Notes: generated by a model not told the origin, from the sequence alone. A stretch of 64,000 nt of DNA from Ferruginibacter sp. (GCA_016786725.1 JAEUVU010000009.1:49277-113276), one strand, 5' to 3'. Numbered from the stretch's first letter, positions 27,408 through 36,581 are shown. Numbers and translations are program-made.

Positions 27408-28733
27408 ATGAAAAAGTTTTTGGTATATATAATATTAATGATACTGCATAGCAGCATCATTGCCCAGGCCGATCTGAAATTTAAGGACCTGATGCAGAAA
27501 GGTGTTAAACAACTCAAGGCAGAAAGAAAACATGATGCGGCAGTACAGACTTTTAACGAAGCCATTAAACTTAAACCATCATATGGTGAAGCATATGCCT
27601 GGCGTGGTTATACTTACCTGGAAAAAGCTGAACTGGATGCTTATAAAAGTGACGAAGATGATTTTGATTACCTGAAAAATGTAAACTGGCAATCGGCGCT
27701 TAAAGACTTTAACAAGGCTATTGAGCTGTATCCTTCGCTGGCGTATGCATATCGTCACCGCGGAATGGCCTATGGTATGATAAGGGAAATAAAAAAAGCC
27801 TTAGCCGACCTGAATAAAGCGATGGAACTTGATCCCGCTGATAAAGAAATTTTGGGGGACATAAAAAGTGTGAAACAACACTATGTTGATCATAAGATTG
27901 ATTTGGCGGGGGATGAGATTGATAAAGGGCTTGCTGCCAAAGACAAAAACAGGAATGACAGCGCATACCGCAAAAATCTGATGGAAGCCGTTGCGCTTTG
28001 CACCGAAGCATTAATTTATGATGCAGAAAACAGCATACTTTTTTATTACCGGGCAAAAGCTTTGCACTGGCTCAGCAGATATGAATCAGCAGATAAGGAT
28101 ATCAAAAAGGCGCTTGCACTGGAGCCTGGTTATGCTGATGCCATAAGTCTGCAAAAGCAGATCACAGAAATGATCGCCTATGTAAAAAAAGCAGATAAAA
28201 TAACTGAGCCGGTAAAAACGAAATCAGAAGAACCCAAACCTCCGCTTACTCCCAAACCATCGGTCAACAGCAACGATGAGATCATCCGTAACCTCGGAAC
28301 AACCTTACCGCTGATCGTTGCAAGCGCTACAGACCCGGCAAAACACTTTAGTGAACTGAAGGGAAAGAAAATGAAGAGCAGGTTTTACAGAAGCGATACC
28401 TATCACTCCTCCATTGAGCTGCCCGGTGCACTGGAAACATTTGTACACGAATTTACCGGCAATAACCTGAACAATTATTATTACTGGTATGCGCTGATAG
28501 ACGAGGAAGACAAAACCGAAAACCTGAATGGAAAAATAAAAGCAAGGTATAAAGCCGTTTGTGATGAACTGAAATTACTATACCCTGATATAACTCCTGT
28601 TCACAAGTATAACAACGAAAATTATTTTTCCCTGAAGGTGAGTCCCAGAATTACCATCGACGTATCTTATTTCTATAGTGCAGGTTATAAAGACCTGGTA
28701 ACACTGACCGTGATCGCAGAGCATGGAAAATAG
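27408..28733 (+). CDS. Secreted TPR protein
   Basis: The second ATG (27408, MKKFLVYI) is preferred over 27402 because it starts the signal peptide, which ends near IIAQA. About 441 residues. At least four TPR units lie in residues 25-250 (AVQTFNEAIKLKPSYGEAYAWRG, ALKDFNKAIELYPSLAYAYRHRG and two more). A Lys/Pro-rich linker follows near 270, then a C-terminal domain of about 150 residues that I do not recognise (YYWYALIDEED, SPRITIDVSYFY). Probably a periplasmic or surface adaptor. Confidence 0.82.
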   Translation: MKKFLVYIILMILHSSIIAQADLKFKDLMQKGVKQLKAERKHDAAVQTFNEAIKLKPSYGEAYAWRGYTYLEKAELDAYKSDEDDFDYLKNVNWQSALKDFNKAIELYPSLAYAYRHRGMAYGMIREIKKALADLNKAMELDPADKEILGDIKSVKQHYVDHKIDLAGDEIDKGLAAKDKNRNDSAYRKNLMEAVALCTEALIYDAENSILFYYRAKALHWLSRYESADKDIKKALALEPGYADAISLQKQITEMIAYVKKADKITEPVKTKSEEPKPPLTPKPSVNSNDEIIRNLGTTLPLIVASATDPAKHFSELKGKKMKSRFYRSDTYHSSIELPGALETFVHEFTGNNLNNYYYWYALIDEEDKTENLNGKIKARYKAVCDELKLLYPDITPVHKYNNENYFSLKVSPRITIDVSYFYSAGYKDLVTLTVIAEHGK

Positions 28734-28806
28734 TTTCGCTGCCGTTTATCAAAAACAGTTTTCTGTTATACACATGCTATAATAACTTGTGTGCAAACTC
28801 AGCGCC

Positions 28807-29679
28807 ATGAAAAGATTATTCATTTGCATTGCTACCCTTTTTTACTTTTTGTCTGCACAGGCACAGCAGCCTGTAATTGTATCGCCGCAATGGCTTCATG
28901 ATAATTTAAACGATCCAAACCTGGTGATTTTATATACCGGCTTTGTTATCAGAAGCGATTTTGAAAGGGAGCATATTGAAGGCTCCCGTTTTTTGTGGCC
29001 CGATTGGCTGGCGCCCAATACACCGGATGCTACTATGAATGCGGTGGATGCAAAGACAGCCACCAAACGACTACAGGAACTGGGCATCAATAAAAATTCA
29101 AAGATCATTCTGTGCCACAAAAGCGGCGATGTTACCATTACTGCAAGAATGTTCTGCTCTCTTGAATATTACGGGCTGAAGGACAGAGTGTCCTATTTAA
29201 ACGGTGGCATTGAGGCCTGGAAAAAAGCAGGATATGCTGTAACCAATAAGCCAACTGTTTACAAAAAAGGAAACTATGTTGCTTCGGTAAATCCTGTATT
29301 GGTAAACAAGGATTATGTGTTGAATGCCCTGAATACCGGATCGCAACTGGTGGTAGATGCAAGACTGAAGCGCTGGTACGATGGTGATGCCACCGGCAAT
29401 CCACGTGACGGGCATATCACCGGGGCGCTCAATATTCCCTTTCCGGATATGATTGACTCAACCAATACCATTAAACCGACAACTGTACTGGAAAAGAATT
29501 TCACAACAGTAGCGCCCGATAAAAACAAAGAGATAGTTCTCTATTGTTTTATCGGGCAAACCGCCTGCGTGGATTATGTGGTTGGCCGTTCTCTTGGCTA
29601 CAACATGAAAGTGTATGACGGCAGTATACAGGAATGGAGCCGCGATGAAAAACTGCCGATGGAAAAAACAAAGAAGTAA
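28807..29679 (+). CDS. Periplasmic rhodanese-family sulfurtransferase
   Basis: Two rhodanese domains in tandem, as in thiosulfate and 3-mercaptopyruvate sulfurtransferases. The ATG at 28807 (MKRLFICI) starts the signal peptide, which ends near AQAQQ; 290 residues. The first domain (about 25-140) lacks the catalytic cysteine loop. The second (about 155-280) has it: Cys247 in YCFIGQTA. The position resembles thiosulfate sulfurtransferases (CRxGxT) more than mercaptopyruvate enzymes, but the loop fits neither consensus exactly. Export suggests a role in periplasmic sulfur or thiosulfate chemistry. Confidence 0.86.
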   Translation: MKRLFICIATLFYFLSAQAQQPVIVSPQWLHDNLNDPNLVILYTGFVIRSDFEREHIEGSRFLWPDWLAPNTPDATMNAVDAKTATKRLQELGINKNSKIILCHKSGDVTITARMFCSLEYYGLKDRVSYLNGGIEAWKKAGYAVTNKPTVYKKGNYVASVNPVLVNKDYVLNALNTGSQLVVDARLKRWYDGDATGNPRDGHITGALNIPFPDMIDSTNTIKPTTVLEKNFTTVAPDKNKEIVLYCFIGQTACVDYVVGRSLGYNMKVYDGSIQEWSRDEKLPMEKTKK

Positions 29680-29694
29680 TAATGATGCAAAATT

Positions 29695-30549
29695 TTAATT
29701 GGCATGTATGTTGACTTTGCTTTTGCCCAGCCACTTTTCAGTATTCACTACATCAAAATAAGGGTTTTCCCGGAACATTTGCCTGATGATAGGCACATGA
29801 TCGTTTCCTATTATGAGAAATATTGCATTTTCTGTATAATCAAGCTGGGCAAGTATTTTAGCATAGATCAGGATGTTCCTGCGATACCAGTCAATAGTAA
29901 GGTTCGCTCCCAAAAAATAGGTTGAATCATAATTAAACACGTTGGTATTACCAATCTGGGGATATAAGTTGATATAATGTGCATGAGACGATGTCTGCAC
30001 TTTTTCTGAATTAAACCACCGTATATATTCCAGCAGATCAACTGCATTCTTAAGTGAATCATCATTAACCAGCGATGTAAGAGGCATTGTTATGCCTTTG
30101 CCTTTAAAAGCTAACCTGTCTTGCTGCCCATGGCTGTTTGCATAATCTGCCAACTGTCGGTAATGATAACCATACATCCCGGGGTGGTCACATTGATAAA
30201 TGTGCGGATGATTGAGCGCTGCTGCCACCCTTCCTCCTACCTGCCATATCTCATTCCTTGCTTTTCGCAATGCTCCTTTCCGGTATTGCTGGTACAAACT
30301 GTCAATCCTGTTCTCGTTCTCCCATTCAGGCATCCTTTCTATAAACACTTTATCCGGCTTTAAGCCTGTAACAATATCCGATAGTTTTTTAATGCTCTGC
30401 TGGTGCTTCTCATTTCTTACATCATACACCAGTGTATCTGTCTGGTTAAAATGAAAAGTACCAAGCAGGTAAACTTTTATCTTCTTTGCCTGGGCAATTG
30501 AAATAATGGATGCCATTAAAAATGTTGCGGTTAAAATAACTTTTTTCAT
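29695..30549 (-). CDS. Secreted DUF5694-like protein, TraB/TIKI-like motifs
   Basis: 284 residues with a signal peptide ending near IAQA. The mature start reads KVYLLGTFHF, and a late segment reads GNDHVPIIRQMF; these two G-x-x-H motifs, with FIERMP between them, are those of the TraB/PrgY/TIKI superfamily of presumed metalloproteases, and match proteins usually labelled DUF5694. Catalysis has not been shown for this branch as far as I know. The gene is divergent from the LytS-type kinase gene, and a four-site repeat array lies between them. Confidence 0.72.
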   Translation of the reverse strand: MKKVILTATFLMASIISIAQAKKIKVYLLGTFHFNQTDTLVYDVRNEKHQQSIKKLSDIVTGLKPDKVFIERMPEWENENRIDSLYQQYRKGALRKARNEIWQVGGRVAAALNHPHIYQCDHPGMYGYHYRQLADYANSHGQQDRLAFKGKGITMPLTSLVNDDSLKNAVDLLEYIRWFNSEKVQTSSHAHYINLYPQIGNTNVFNYDSTYFLGANLTIDWYRRNILIYAKILAQLDYTENAIFLIIGNDHVPIIRQMFRENPYFDVVNTEKWLGKSKVNIHAN

Positions 30550-30599
30550 ACCTGTTTTTTTATAAAAGTAGCCCGGTTACAGATGTTCAAAAAACAAAC

Positions 30600-30664
30600 T
30601 CTGCAAACATCAGCATCGCCTCTGCAAAGTTGTTTGCAGATAAAAAGCAGGCGTTTGCAGATAA
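30600..30664. promoter_or_regulatory. Four-site repeat array, candidate LytTR operator
   Basis: TCTGCAAA at 30600 and 30621 (21 bases apart) faces GTTTGCAGATAA at 30632 and 30653 (again 21 bases apart); the second pair is the reverse complement of the first. Direct repeats spaced about two helical turns are typical of LytTR-domain regulators, and such a regulator is encoded 1.1 kb downstream. The array lies between divergent genes and could control both. Confidence 0.7.
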
Positions 30665-30722
30665 CAAAAAATCAGTTACCCTTTCGCCGGAAACATTCGC
30701 TGGATCTGGTTTACATTTGTGT

Positions 30723-31754
30723 ATGAAATTCAGAACAGGCAGGTTCATTCTATTTTTTATTCTCTTTGATTTTTTGTGGGGGCTGGCATTACAGTCTGCT
30801 GACGGAGGGGCAGGAGATTACTTTCTGGATTACTTCAGTGGCAATAACTGGTTCGGGCTGCTTGCTACAAACATGCTTTCATTTTTTCTTTACAGCCTGT
30901 CGGCCTATTTCTTTCTCTGGTATTTTGGTAAAAAATCAGACCATCGCTACGGATATATTCCCATCCTGCTTTGTCTTGTACCCATCATACTCTTCCGCTA
31001 CGCTTTGCAGGAAATGTTTGCACCTGCTTTCCTGGGATTTCATAATTATCATAACAAAGTATCACTGGCTTACTATATCAGCGACAATAAATATTACGCC
31101 ATCTATTATACAGGCTTTGGAATACTTTTTTATTACCTCCAAAGCACCCGTTACAAAGATTATATACAGCAGGAACTGCAGATACAGAACAGGCAGGCAG
31201 AACTTGATTATTTAAAATCACAGATAAACCCTCATTTTCTTTTTAACAGCCTTAATAACATTTACTCACTCATCTACAGCAAATCAGATAATGCCTTGGC
31301 CGCCATAGAAAAACTATCAGGCCTGATGCGTTACATTCTTTATGAAAAGAAAGGGAAAGTGCCGTTGGCTGAAGAAGTGAACTACCTGCATAATTTTATT
31401 GACCTGCAGAAACTGCGGTATGATTATGTATTACCACTGTCAGTACTAATTGATATACCCGCTGATGCAGAAATAGCCCCCTTGCTGCTGATACCACCGG
31501 TTGAAAATGCATGTAAGCATGGCAATTTCACTGATCCTGAGATGCCGCTTACAATCAATCTGCTCGTTAAAAACAGGAAATTATATTTTGAAGTAAAGAA
31601 TAAAAAAGGGAAGCATCAGCAAAGGAACGATCACGGTATCGGGATTGCCAATTTAAAACGGCGGGTAGAATTATTGTATCCCCACAAACACAGCATAACC
31701 ATTCAGGAAACAGAAACGGTATATCATTTTACGCTGGAAATTGATTTATCATGA
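30723..31754 (+). CDS. LytS/YehU-type sensor histidine kinase
   Basis: The ATG at 30723 is chosen because the upstream extension (from a TTG at 30630) runs through the operator-like repeats. 343 residues: four transmembrane helices in the first 145 residues, then the kinase core. The phosphoacceptor is His171 in QINPHFLFNSLNN; the ATP-binding N-box reads PPVENACKHG and the G-box GIGIANLKRR. There is no periplasmic sensing domain beyond short loops, so the signal is probably sensed in the membrane. The stop overlaps the start of the response regulator by 4 bases (ATGA), so the two are cotranslated. Confidence 0.93.
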   Translation: MKFRTGRFILFFILFDFLWGLALQSADGGAGDYFLDYFSGNNWFGLLATNMLSFFLYSLSAYFFLWYFGKKSDHRYGYIPILLCLVPIILFRYALQEMFAPAFLGFHNYHNKVSLAYYISDNKYYAIYYTGFGILFYYLQSTRYKDYIQQELQIQNRQAELDYLKSQINPHFLFNSLNNIYSLIYSKSDNALAAIEKLSGLMRYILYEKKGKVPLAEEVNYLHNFIDLQKLRYDYVLPLSVLIDIPADAEIAPLLLIPPVENACKHGNFTDPEMPLTINLLVKNRKLYFEVKNKKGKHQQRNDHGIGIANLKRRVELLYPHKHSITIQETETVYHFTLEIDLS

Positions 31755-32458
31755 GCATAAAACCCCTAACCTGTATTATTATAGATGATGAACCTTTGGC
31801 AGTATCGCTGCTGCAGCAATATGCTGCAAAGGAACAGCAGTTAAGGGTGCTGGCAACCTTTACCAACCCGCTGGATGCTATCCGGTTTTTAAAAACCAAT
31901 GAACCTGATTGCATTTTTCTGGATGTGCAGATGCCGGAGGTTACGGGCTTAGCGTTTATGCAATCCATCACAAAAAAGATACTGGTGGTATTTACAACTG
32001 CATACGATGCATATGCCGTAGATGCATTTGACCTGGATGTGGTTGATTATTTATTAAAACCGGTTACTGAAGAAAGGTTTCATAAAGCCGTTATTAAATT
32101 GCAGGGACGTAAAACTGCACAACCACCCGGCAACAGCAACACAGAAAACGACTGGCTTTTTATAAAAAGCGGTTACAAAATGGTAAAAGTACATTTTGAA
32201 GATATCCTTTACCTTGAAGGGATGAGGGATTATACAGCCATTCATACCATTACACAAAAAATACTCACCCTGCAAAGTATGCGGCAAATGGAAACCCTTT
32301 TACCCGGCAACTCTTTTGCAAGGGTTCATAAATCGTACATCGTAAACCTAAGCAAAATCACAGTTGCTGAAAAAGGCAAGCTGATGATAGAGGCAACCTC
32401 TATACCTGTTGGCAGTACTTATGCTGAAACATTAAATAAAAAGTACCTGGGCAGATAG
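31751..32458 (+). CDS. LytTR-type response regulator
   Basis: 235 residues. Receiver domain (about 1-125) with the acidic pair IIDDEP and phosphoacceptor Asp58 in FLDVQMPE; the conserved Thr and Lys follow in TTAYDAYAV and LLKPV. A LytTR DNA-binding domain occupies about 135-235 (YLEGMRDYTAI, FARVHKSYIVNL). Cognate of the overlapping LytS-type kinase. Its likely targets are the repeat array at 30600-30664 and perhaps half-sites at 32528 and 33937. Confidence 0.94.
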   Translation: MSIKPLTCIIIDDEPLAVSLLQQYAAKEQQLRVLATFTNPLDAIRFLKTNEPDCIFLDVQMPEVTGLAFMQSITKKILVVFTTAYDAYAVDAFDLDVVDYLLKPVTEERFHKAVIKLQGRKTAQPPGNSNTENDWLFIKSGYKMVKVHFEDILYLEGMRDYTAIHTITQKILTLQSMRQMETLLPGNSFARVHKSYIVNLSKITVAEKGKLMIEATSIPVGSTYAETLNKKYLGR

Positions 32459-32596
32459 ACATTTCTTTCTGCAAAACTTTCTGAAATACAATACCCTTGT
32501 TAAAATTTAATTAAAAGCTTATTCCCGTTGCAGATAATCATGCTTTGTGTTGTGGAATTTTTCCCTTGCAGCATCAGGTGAAAAAAACATACTACT

Positions 32597-33913
32597 ATGA
32601 GACACATCCTTCTACTTACTGCAACAGCAGCTATTACCGGTTCGGCAATTTATGTTTTTAACGATATGGCCAAACCGCCTGAAACCAAAACAACAGCAGA
32701 AAAAACCCACAATGCTTGTGTAATGCGTACCATTTTTAATGAGCCGCAAAAAAATGTTGACCTTAAAGCTTATATGGAAGAATTCAGAAAAGGGAAAATA
32801 GATTCATCCATTAATACAGGTAAGCAGTGGCTGCTCAGTACCCAGGCTACCAATGGCGGCTGGGGTGCCGGAACCAATGCCAGGCAGGATATAACCGACC
32901 CTTCAAAAGTGCAGCTCGACCCTGCATCTACCTCAATGGCATTAATGGCACTGCTAAGGCTGGGCGAAAGAACAGAAGGCACAGCCAACAGCGATGCCGT
33001 AACAAAAGCAATGAATTTTTTATTGAAAAGCGTAGAGCAGTCGCCGGATAATGCGCTTAATATTACTACACTTACCGGCACACAGCCACAGGTAAAACTG
33101 GGGCAAAACATAGATGTTATCTTAACAAGCCAATGTCTTACCAACATTATGCATCAATTAAATGATAACAACCCTATGTATGGCAGGATAAAAAATGCGG
33201 TACAAAAATGTGTTACTAAAATTCAAAAAGCGCAGGATACCAATGGCGCTACCAAAGGCGGAGGCTGGGCACCGGTGCTGCAAAGCGCTTTTGCCGTAAA
33301 TGCTCTTGAACTGGCGGAAGCAAATGACATAATGGTTGATTCGGTAAAACTTGCAGAAGCCAGGTATTATCAAAAACAAAATTTTACAGCCGGTACTGCC
33401 AGCACTGCAGACGCTGCAGGTGTAATGCTGTATTCCGTATCCGGTAATGCCAGGGCAACTGCCAAAGAAACCAGGAAGGTGAAAGAGGTTTTGAAAAAAG
33501 CAAAAGCAGAAGGCAAGATATCAGATGACAAAGCAATAACATCACAAAACCTGCAGGCCGCAGGGCTTTCAGTTAACGAATCGGAAGAACTGGTAACCAC
33601 TTACAAAATGAATGGCTATGCAAACAACCAGGCGCAGCAAAAAGATGTGCTTACAGGCTTTGGCAATAATGGCGGCGAAGAGTTTGTGAGTTTTTTACTC
33701 ACCGGCGAATCTTTGATAATCGGCGGACAGGATGAATGGATAAAATGGTATGAAAACACCAGCACCATTCTGGCCAACATTCAAAACAAAAACGGATCCT
33801 GGCAGGGGCACCATTGCATTACCAGCCCGGTATTTTGCACAGCTACCTGCTTATTGATTTTGGGTATTGATAAAGACCTGGCGCAGTATGAAAAAATAAG
33901 CATCAAAAAATAA
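32597..33913 (+). CDS. Exported terpene-cyclase/prenyltransferase-fold protein
   Basis: 438 residues with an N-terminal membrane helix or signal sequence (LLLTATAAITGSAIYVF). The body shows QW-like alpha/alpha-toroid repeats: WLLSTQATNGGWG near residue 80, GGWAPVLQSAFAVNAL near 220 and NIQNKNGSWQGHHC near 400. The acidic DxDD motif of squalene cyclases is absent, so cyclase activity is unlikely; in other exported proteins this fold binds proteins or peptides. It follows the LytTR gene by 138 bases and ends at a hairpin terminator. Confidence 0.7.
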   Translation: MRHILLLTATAAITGSAIYVFNDMAKPPETKTTAEKTHNACVMRTIFNEPQKNVDLKAYMEEFRKGKIDSSINTGKQWLLSTQATNGGWGAGTNARQDITDPSKVQLDPASTSMALMALLRLGERTEGTANSDAVTKAMNFLLKSVEQSPDNALNITTLTGTQPQVKLGQNIDVILTSQCLTNIMHQLNDNNPMYGRIKNAVQKCVTKIQKAQDTNGATKGGGWAPVLQSAFAVNALELAEANDIMVDSVKLAEARYYQKQNFTAGTASTADAAGVMLYSVSGNARATAKETRKVKEVLKKAKAEGKISDDKAITSQNLQAAGLSVNESEELVTTYKMNGYANNQAQQKDVLTGFGNNGGEEFVSFLLTGESLIIGGQDEWIKWYENTSTILANIQNKNGSWQGHHCITSPVFCTATCLLILGIDKDLAQYEKISIKK

Positions 33914-33949
33914 GGCTGGTAATAAAGATTTAATTCTTTGCAGATTCTT

Positions 33950-33984
33950 AGTCATGGTTCGTAAGATATGAACCATGACTTTTA
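33950..33984 (+). terminator. Hairpin terminator
   Basis: Perfect 11-bp stem AGTCATGGTTC (33950-33960) / GAACCATGACT (33970-33980), 9-base loop, then TTTAGTTT. It ends the toroid-protein transcript. The first ATG available to the next gene (33975) lies inside the stem, which argues against that ATG as the true start. Confidence 0.7.
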
Positions 33985-34025
33985 GTTTATATAAAAATAC
34001 TAACTTGCCGTACAATCAATCGCCT

Positions 34026-35501
34026 GTGCAAAAATATATCCTCCTTTTTTTTCTCTTCATCTCTGTAAAAAGCCTGGGACAAAAAACTGTTTTCATCGAA
34101 AAATACACTTTGCCGGCAGAAATAAAAGCAGGGGAAGTAATAATTGAAATGCCTTTTGGCTATTCCAATATTATAAAAGTTTCGGGCGATACAGCCGGGC
34201 TTAAAACAGCCGGCGATATTTTTGTTGATGTTGCCTGCACCGACTACCCCATCAATGCCTCGCTGGTATCGCTTAATAAAACAAGGGTAGCCTCTTTTTT
34301 AAAACGTTTTCCGTTTGTGCAGGAAAGCCAGTTGGCGCAGGTAAACTTCTTTCAGCAAACTGACGGGGCATTGAGAGAGAATGCGATAAAAATGTTTCAT
34401 GGCCTCGTTGTAAAATTCAGGCCGAGGCAAACGGCAGAGAATGCAAAAAGGGAAGTGATAAAATTAGAAGACATTGTAAAAAGCGGAACGCCAGACCCTG
34501 TTACAAAGCCAGTTACAACTGTAAAGAAGAAGGACACTGCCATGACCGACCTGGAAAGAATATATGCCAACAGGCCACGCAAATTTCAAAACGGTAAATG
34601 GTATATACAGGTAGGCAGAAGTGGTATATCTTCCTTTGATTTTGAATCGTACAAAAAAAATCCGCTTGATTCATTTATCACCCGGGAGCCTAAAGAAGCA
34701 TTGGAAGAAGGGTTGATCAGCAAATCAGAATTCAAAGAATTCAAAAGTTCAAGTTCTATCCGCATCTTTTATCCGCATTGGGTAAGTGAAGAAAAAGTAT
34801 TTCCCCAAAAAACAAACACGGTTGCGGAAAAGCCGGTTACAACTGTAAGGATAAGCCGCATACCAGACACTTCTATCTTAACCATCCTCGACAGAACCAA
34901 ATGGGAAAAAGCTACCATTGTAGGAGATGTTACCGGCAGTATGTACAAATACACTGCACAGCTTTTGCTTTGGGTAAAAACTAATCCCATTGGCAATATG
35001 GCAAAGAACTTTGTTTTTTTTAACGACGGCGATAATATGCCCGATAAAGACAAAAAGATTGGCAGCACCGGCGGAATCTATTATAAAACCTGCAATACCT
35101 ATGCTGAGGTGGAGCATTTAATGAGGGGCACCATGTTAAAAGGCGGTGGCGGCGATTTTCCAGAGAATAATATTGAGGCCCTGCTTAAAGGAGAAAAAGT
35201 TTTTCCTGCAAGTGAGTTCCAGGTAATGATTGCTGATAACTGGGCCGCTATAAAAGATAAAGTATTATGGAACCAGCTTACCAAACCGGTAAGGGTGGTG
35301 GTATGCGGCGCCAACATATACAATGTACATATTGATTACCTGAACCTGGCAAGAAAGACAAATGGCTCGGTGCATTTAATGGAAAGTGATGTTTACAACC
35401 TCAACCAATTTAAGGAAGGGGATATCTTAAAAGTTGGCAAGAATACTTTTGTTGTGAGGAACGGAATGTTTGTTGAAACGGGTTATGAGGATATTAAATA
35501 A
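34026..35501 (+). CDS. Exported VWA-like protein
   Basis: The start is placed at GTG 34026 because it gives a clean signal peptide (QKYILLFFLFISVKSLGQ) and because the first ATG, at 33975, lies inside a terminator hairpin. About 491 residues. The N-terminal half is unrecognised, with a Lys/Thr-rich linker near residue 165. The C-terminal half carries a MIDAS-like motif in VGDVTGSMYKY (Asp-x-Thr-x-Ser pattern), followed by NFVFFNDGDNM and GGGGDFPENN, as in von Willebrand A domains. It may bind a metal and a protein partner at the cell envelope. Located beside the LytTR system; shared regulation is possible. Confidence 0.65.
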   Translation: MQKYILLFFLFISVKSLGQKTVFIEKYTLPAEIKAGEVIIEMPFGYSNIIKVSGDTAGLKTAGDIFVDVACTDYPINASLVSLNKTRVASFLKRFPFVQESQLAQVNFFQQTDGALRENAIKMFHGLVVKFRPRQTAENAKREVIKLEDIVKSGTPDPVTKPVTTVKKKDTAMTDLERIYANRPRKFQNGKWYIQVGRSGISSFDFESYKKNPLDSFITREPKEALEEGLISKSEFKEFKSSSSIRIFYPHWVSEEKVFPQKTNTVAEKPVTTVRISRIPDTSILTILDRTKWEKATIVGDVTGSMYKYTAQLLLWVKTNPIGNMAKNFVFFNDGDNMPDKDKKIGSTGGIYYKTCNTYAEVEHLMRGTMLKGGGGDFPENNIEALLKGEKVFPASEFQVMIADNWAAIKDKVLWNQLTKPVRVVVCGANIYNVHIDYLNLARKTNGSVHLMESDVYNLNQFKEGDILKVGKNTFVVRNGMFVETGYEDIK

Positions 35502-35507
35502 AGGGCA

Positions 35508-35564
35508 GGCCGCAATAAACATTTTATCGTACTGCATTCAGATTTAAAAATTTTTACTGCGGCC
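35508..35564. terminator. Inverted repeat between converging genes, probable terminator
   Basis: GGCCGCAATAAA (35508-35519) pairs with TTTACTGCGGCC (35553-35564), 11 of 12 positions, around a 33-base AT-rich loop. It lies between two converging genes and is the only strong secondary structure there. Confidence 0.45.
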
Positions 35565-35587
35565 GGGCGCCTGCTTAGTTTTTTAAT

Positions 35588-36400
35588 TTATTTACAACCC
35601 ACCCATTTACGATCTTCTTTATTAAAGAACCAGTAAATACCATTGCTGTAACTGAAGTTGAAACTGGGGTAAAGGTTCACATCTTCGGGAATCTTTAATT
35701 TTTTGGTAAGCAGCCCGGTTTTGCGGTCGTACAACTCCACCTGTTTATCGTCTACATTCAGTATGGCCAGTTCTGCTTTGGGTACACCGGTGTACTGTAC
35801 AGAGGTGTAATTGCGGGAATCCCAGGCAGCAGATTCTGCATCTACATCCATTTCATCCGCTTCTTTTTTTGTTTTGCAACCGGGGTAAATGGTCCCGAAG
35901 TTTCCCAGGGAAGTTCCGGTTACTGCATCATACTGATCCACATCATGTGTTTGGGGGTTCATATAAAGTATCTTATTGCCGGCGGCGCAGTAAACACCCA
36001 CAGACTGGTCGCCGGGCTGGTTCATACCGGGTAAATCTATCAGCTTTGCTGTTATCTTTCCTTTTTTATCCAGCACCAGGTGCCCGATGCCGCCGCTGTC
36101 GTAACAGTTAAACTCAATTCTTTTTTTAAGCGGGTTGTACCACATGCCCCTGTAATCGTGTTCGGCTTCAATATTCTGTTCCACCACTTTGCCTCTGGCA
36201 TCAAAAATACCCATGGCATAAATGGCATTGCCTACAATGGTAGTGTAATATTTTTGTGTAACCGGGTGCCAAACTACGGCAGCCGCATTGCTGCCGTCGC
36301 CTTCGGGCAACTGCAGGGTGATTACTTTTTTTAAACTGGTTTGTGCCTGAACAGGTGAGTAAAACAGGCATACGCTGATAAGGGTTATTAGTAATTTCAT
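35588..36400 (-). CDS. Secreted protein, probable beta-propeller fold
   Basis: 270 residues with a signal peptide ending near PVQAQ. Recurring short strands with D-G/K-G turns (IFDARGKVV, VLDKKGKITA, YDRKTGLLTKKL) suggest propeller-like blades, but no named repeat is clear. I cannot give a function. A palindrome of the AATACCC/GGGTATT type lies 45 bases before the start, as for two other secreted proteins in the window. Confidence 0.6.
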   Translation of the reverse strand: MKLLITLISVCLFYSPVQAQTSLKKVITLQLPEGDGSNAAAVVWHPVTQKYYTTIVGNAIYAMGIFDARGKVVEQNIEAEHDYRGMWYNPLKKRIEFNCYDSGGIGHLVLDKKGKITAKLIDLPGMNQPGDQSVGVYCAAGNKILYMNPQTHDVDQYDAVTGTSLGNFGTIYPGCKTKKEADEMDVDAESAAWDSRNYTSVQYTGVPKAELAILNVDDKQVELYDRKTGLLTKKLKIPEDVNLYPSFNFSYSNGIYWFFNKEDRKWVGCK

Positions 36401-36445
36401 TTTTTTATTTTGGGAATAAAATTAAAAGCAAAGCCATATTATTTC

Positions 36446-36465
36446 AATACCCTGTGAAGGGTATT
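36446..36465. promoter_or_regulatory. Palindrome upstream of a secreted-protein gene
   Basis: AATACCCT (36446-36453) and AGGGTATT (36458-36465), perfect 8-bp arms around GTGA, followed by TTTAT. Located 45 bases before the ATG at 36400. Same core and distance as the palindromes at 27338 and 44646. Confidence 0.5.
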
Positions 36466-36581
36466 TTTATACCTCTCCGGCAATTGTTCTGCTTTAGCGG
36501 GTCACTTGTGCTGTGTAATTCAGCGACCCAGGGCGTAGCCGAACTGGCAAACGCAGGATGTTTTATTTAAAATAACAGTAG

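Noticed and set aside
30712..30719. TACATTTG as -7 promoter element of the LytS gene
   Set aside because: It matches TAnnTTTG but ends 3 bases before the chosen ATG, which would imply a leaderless transcript, and no -33 element is seen.
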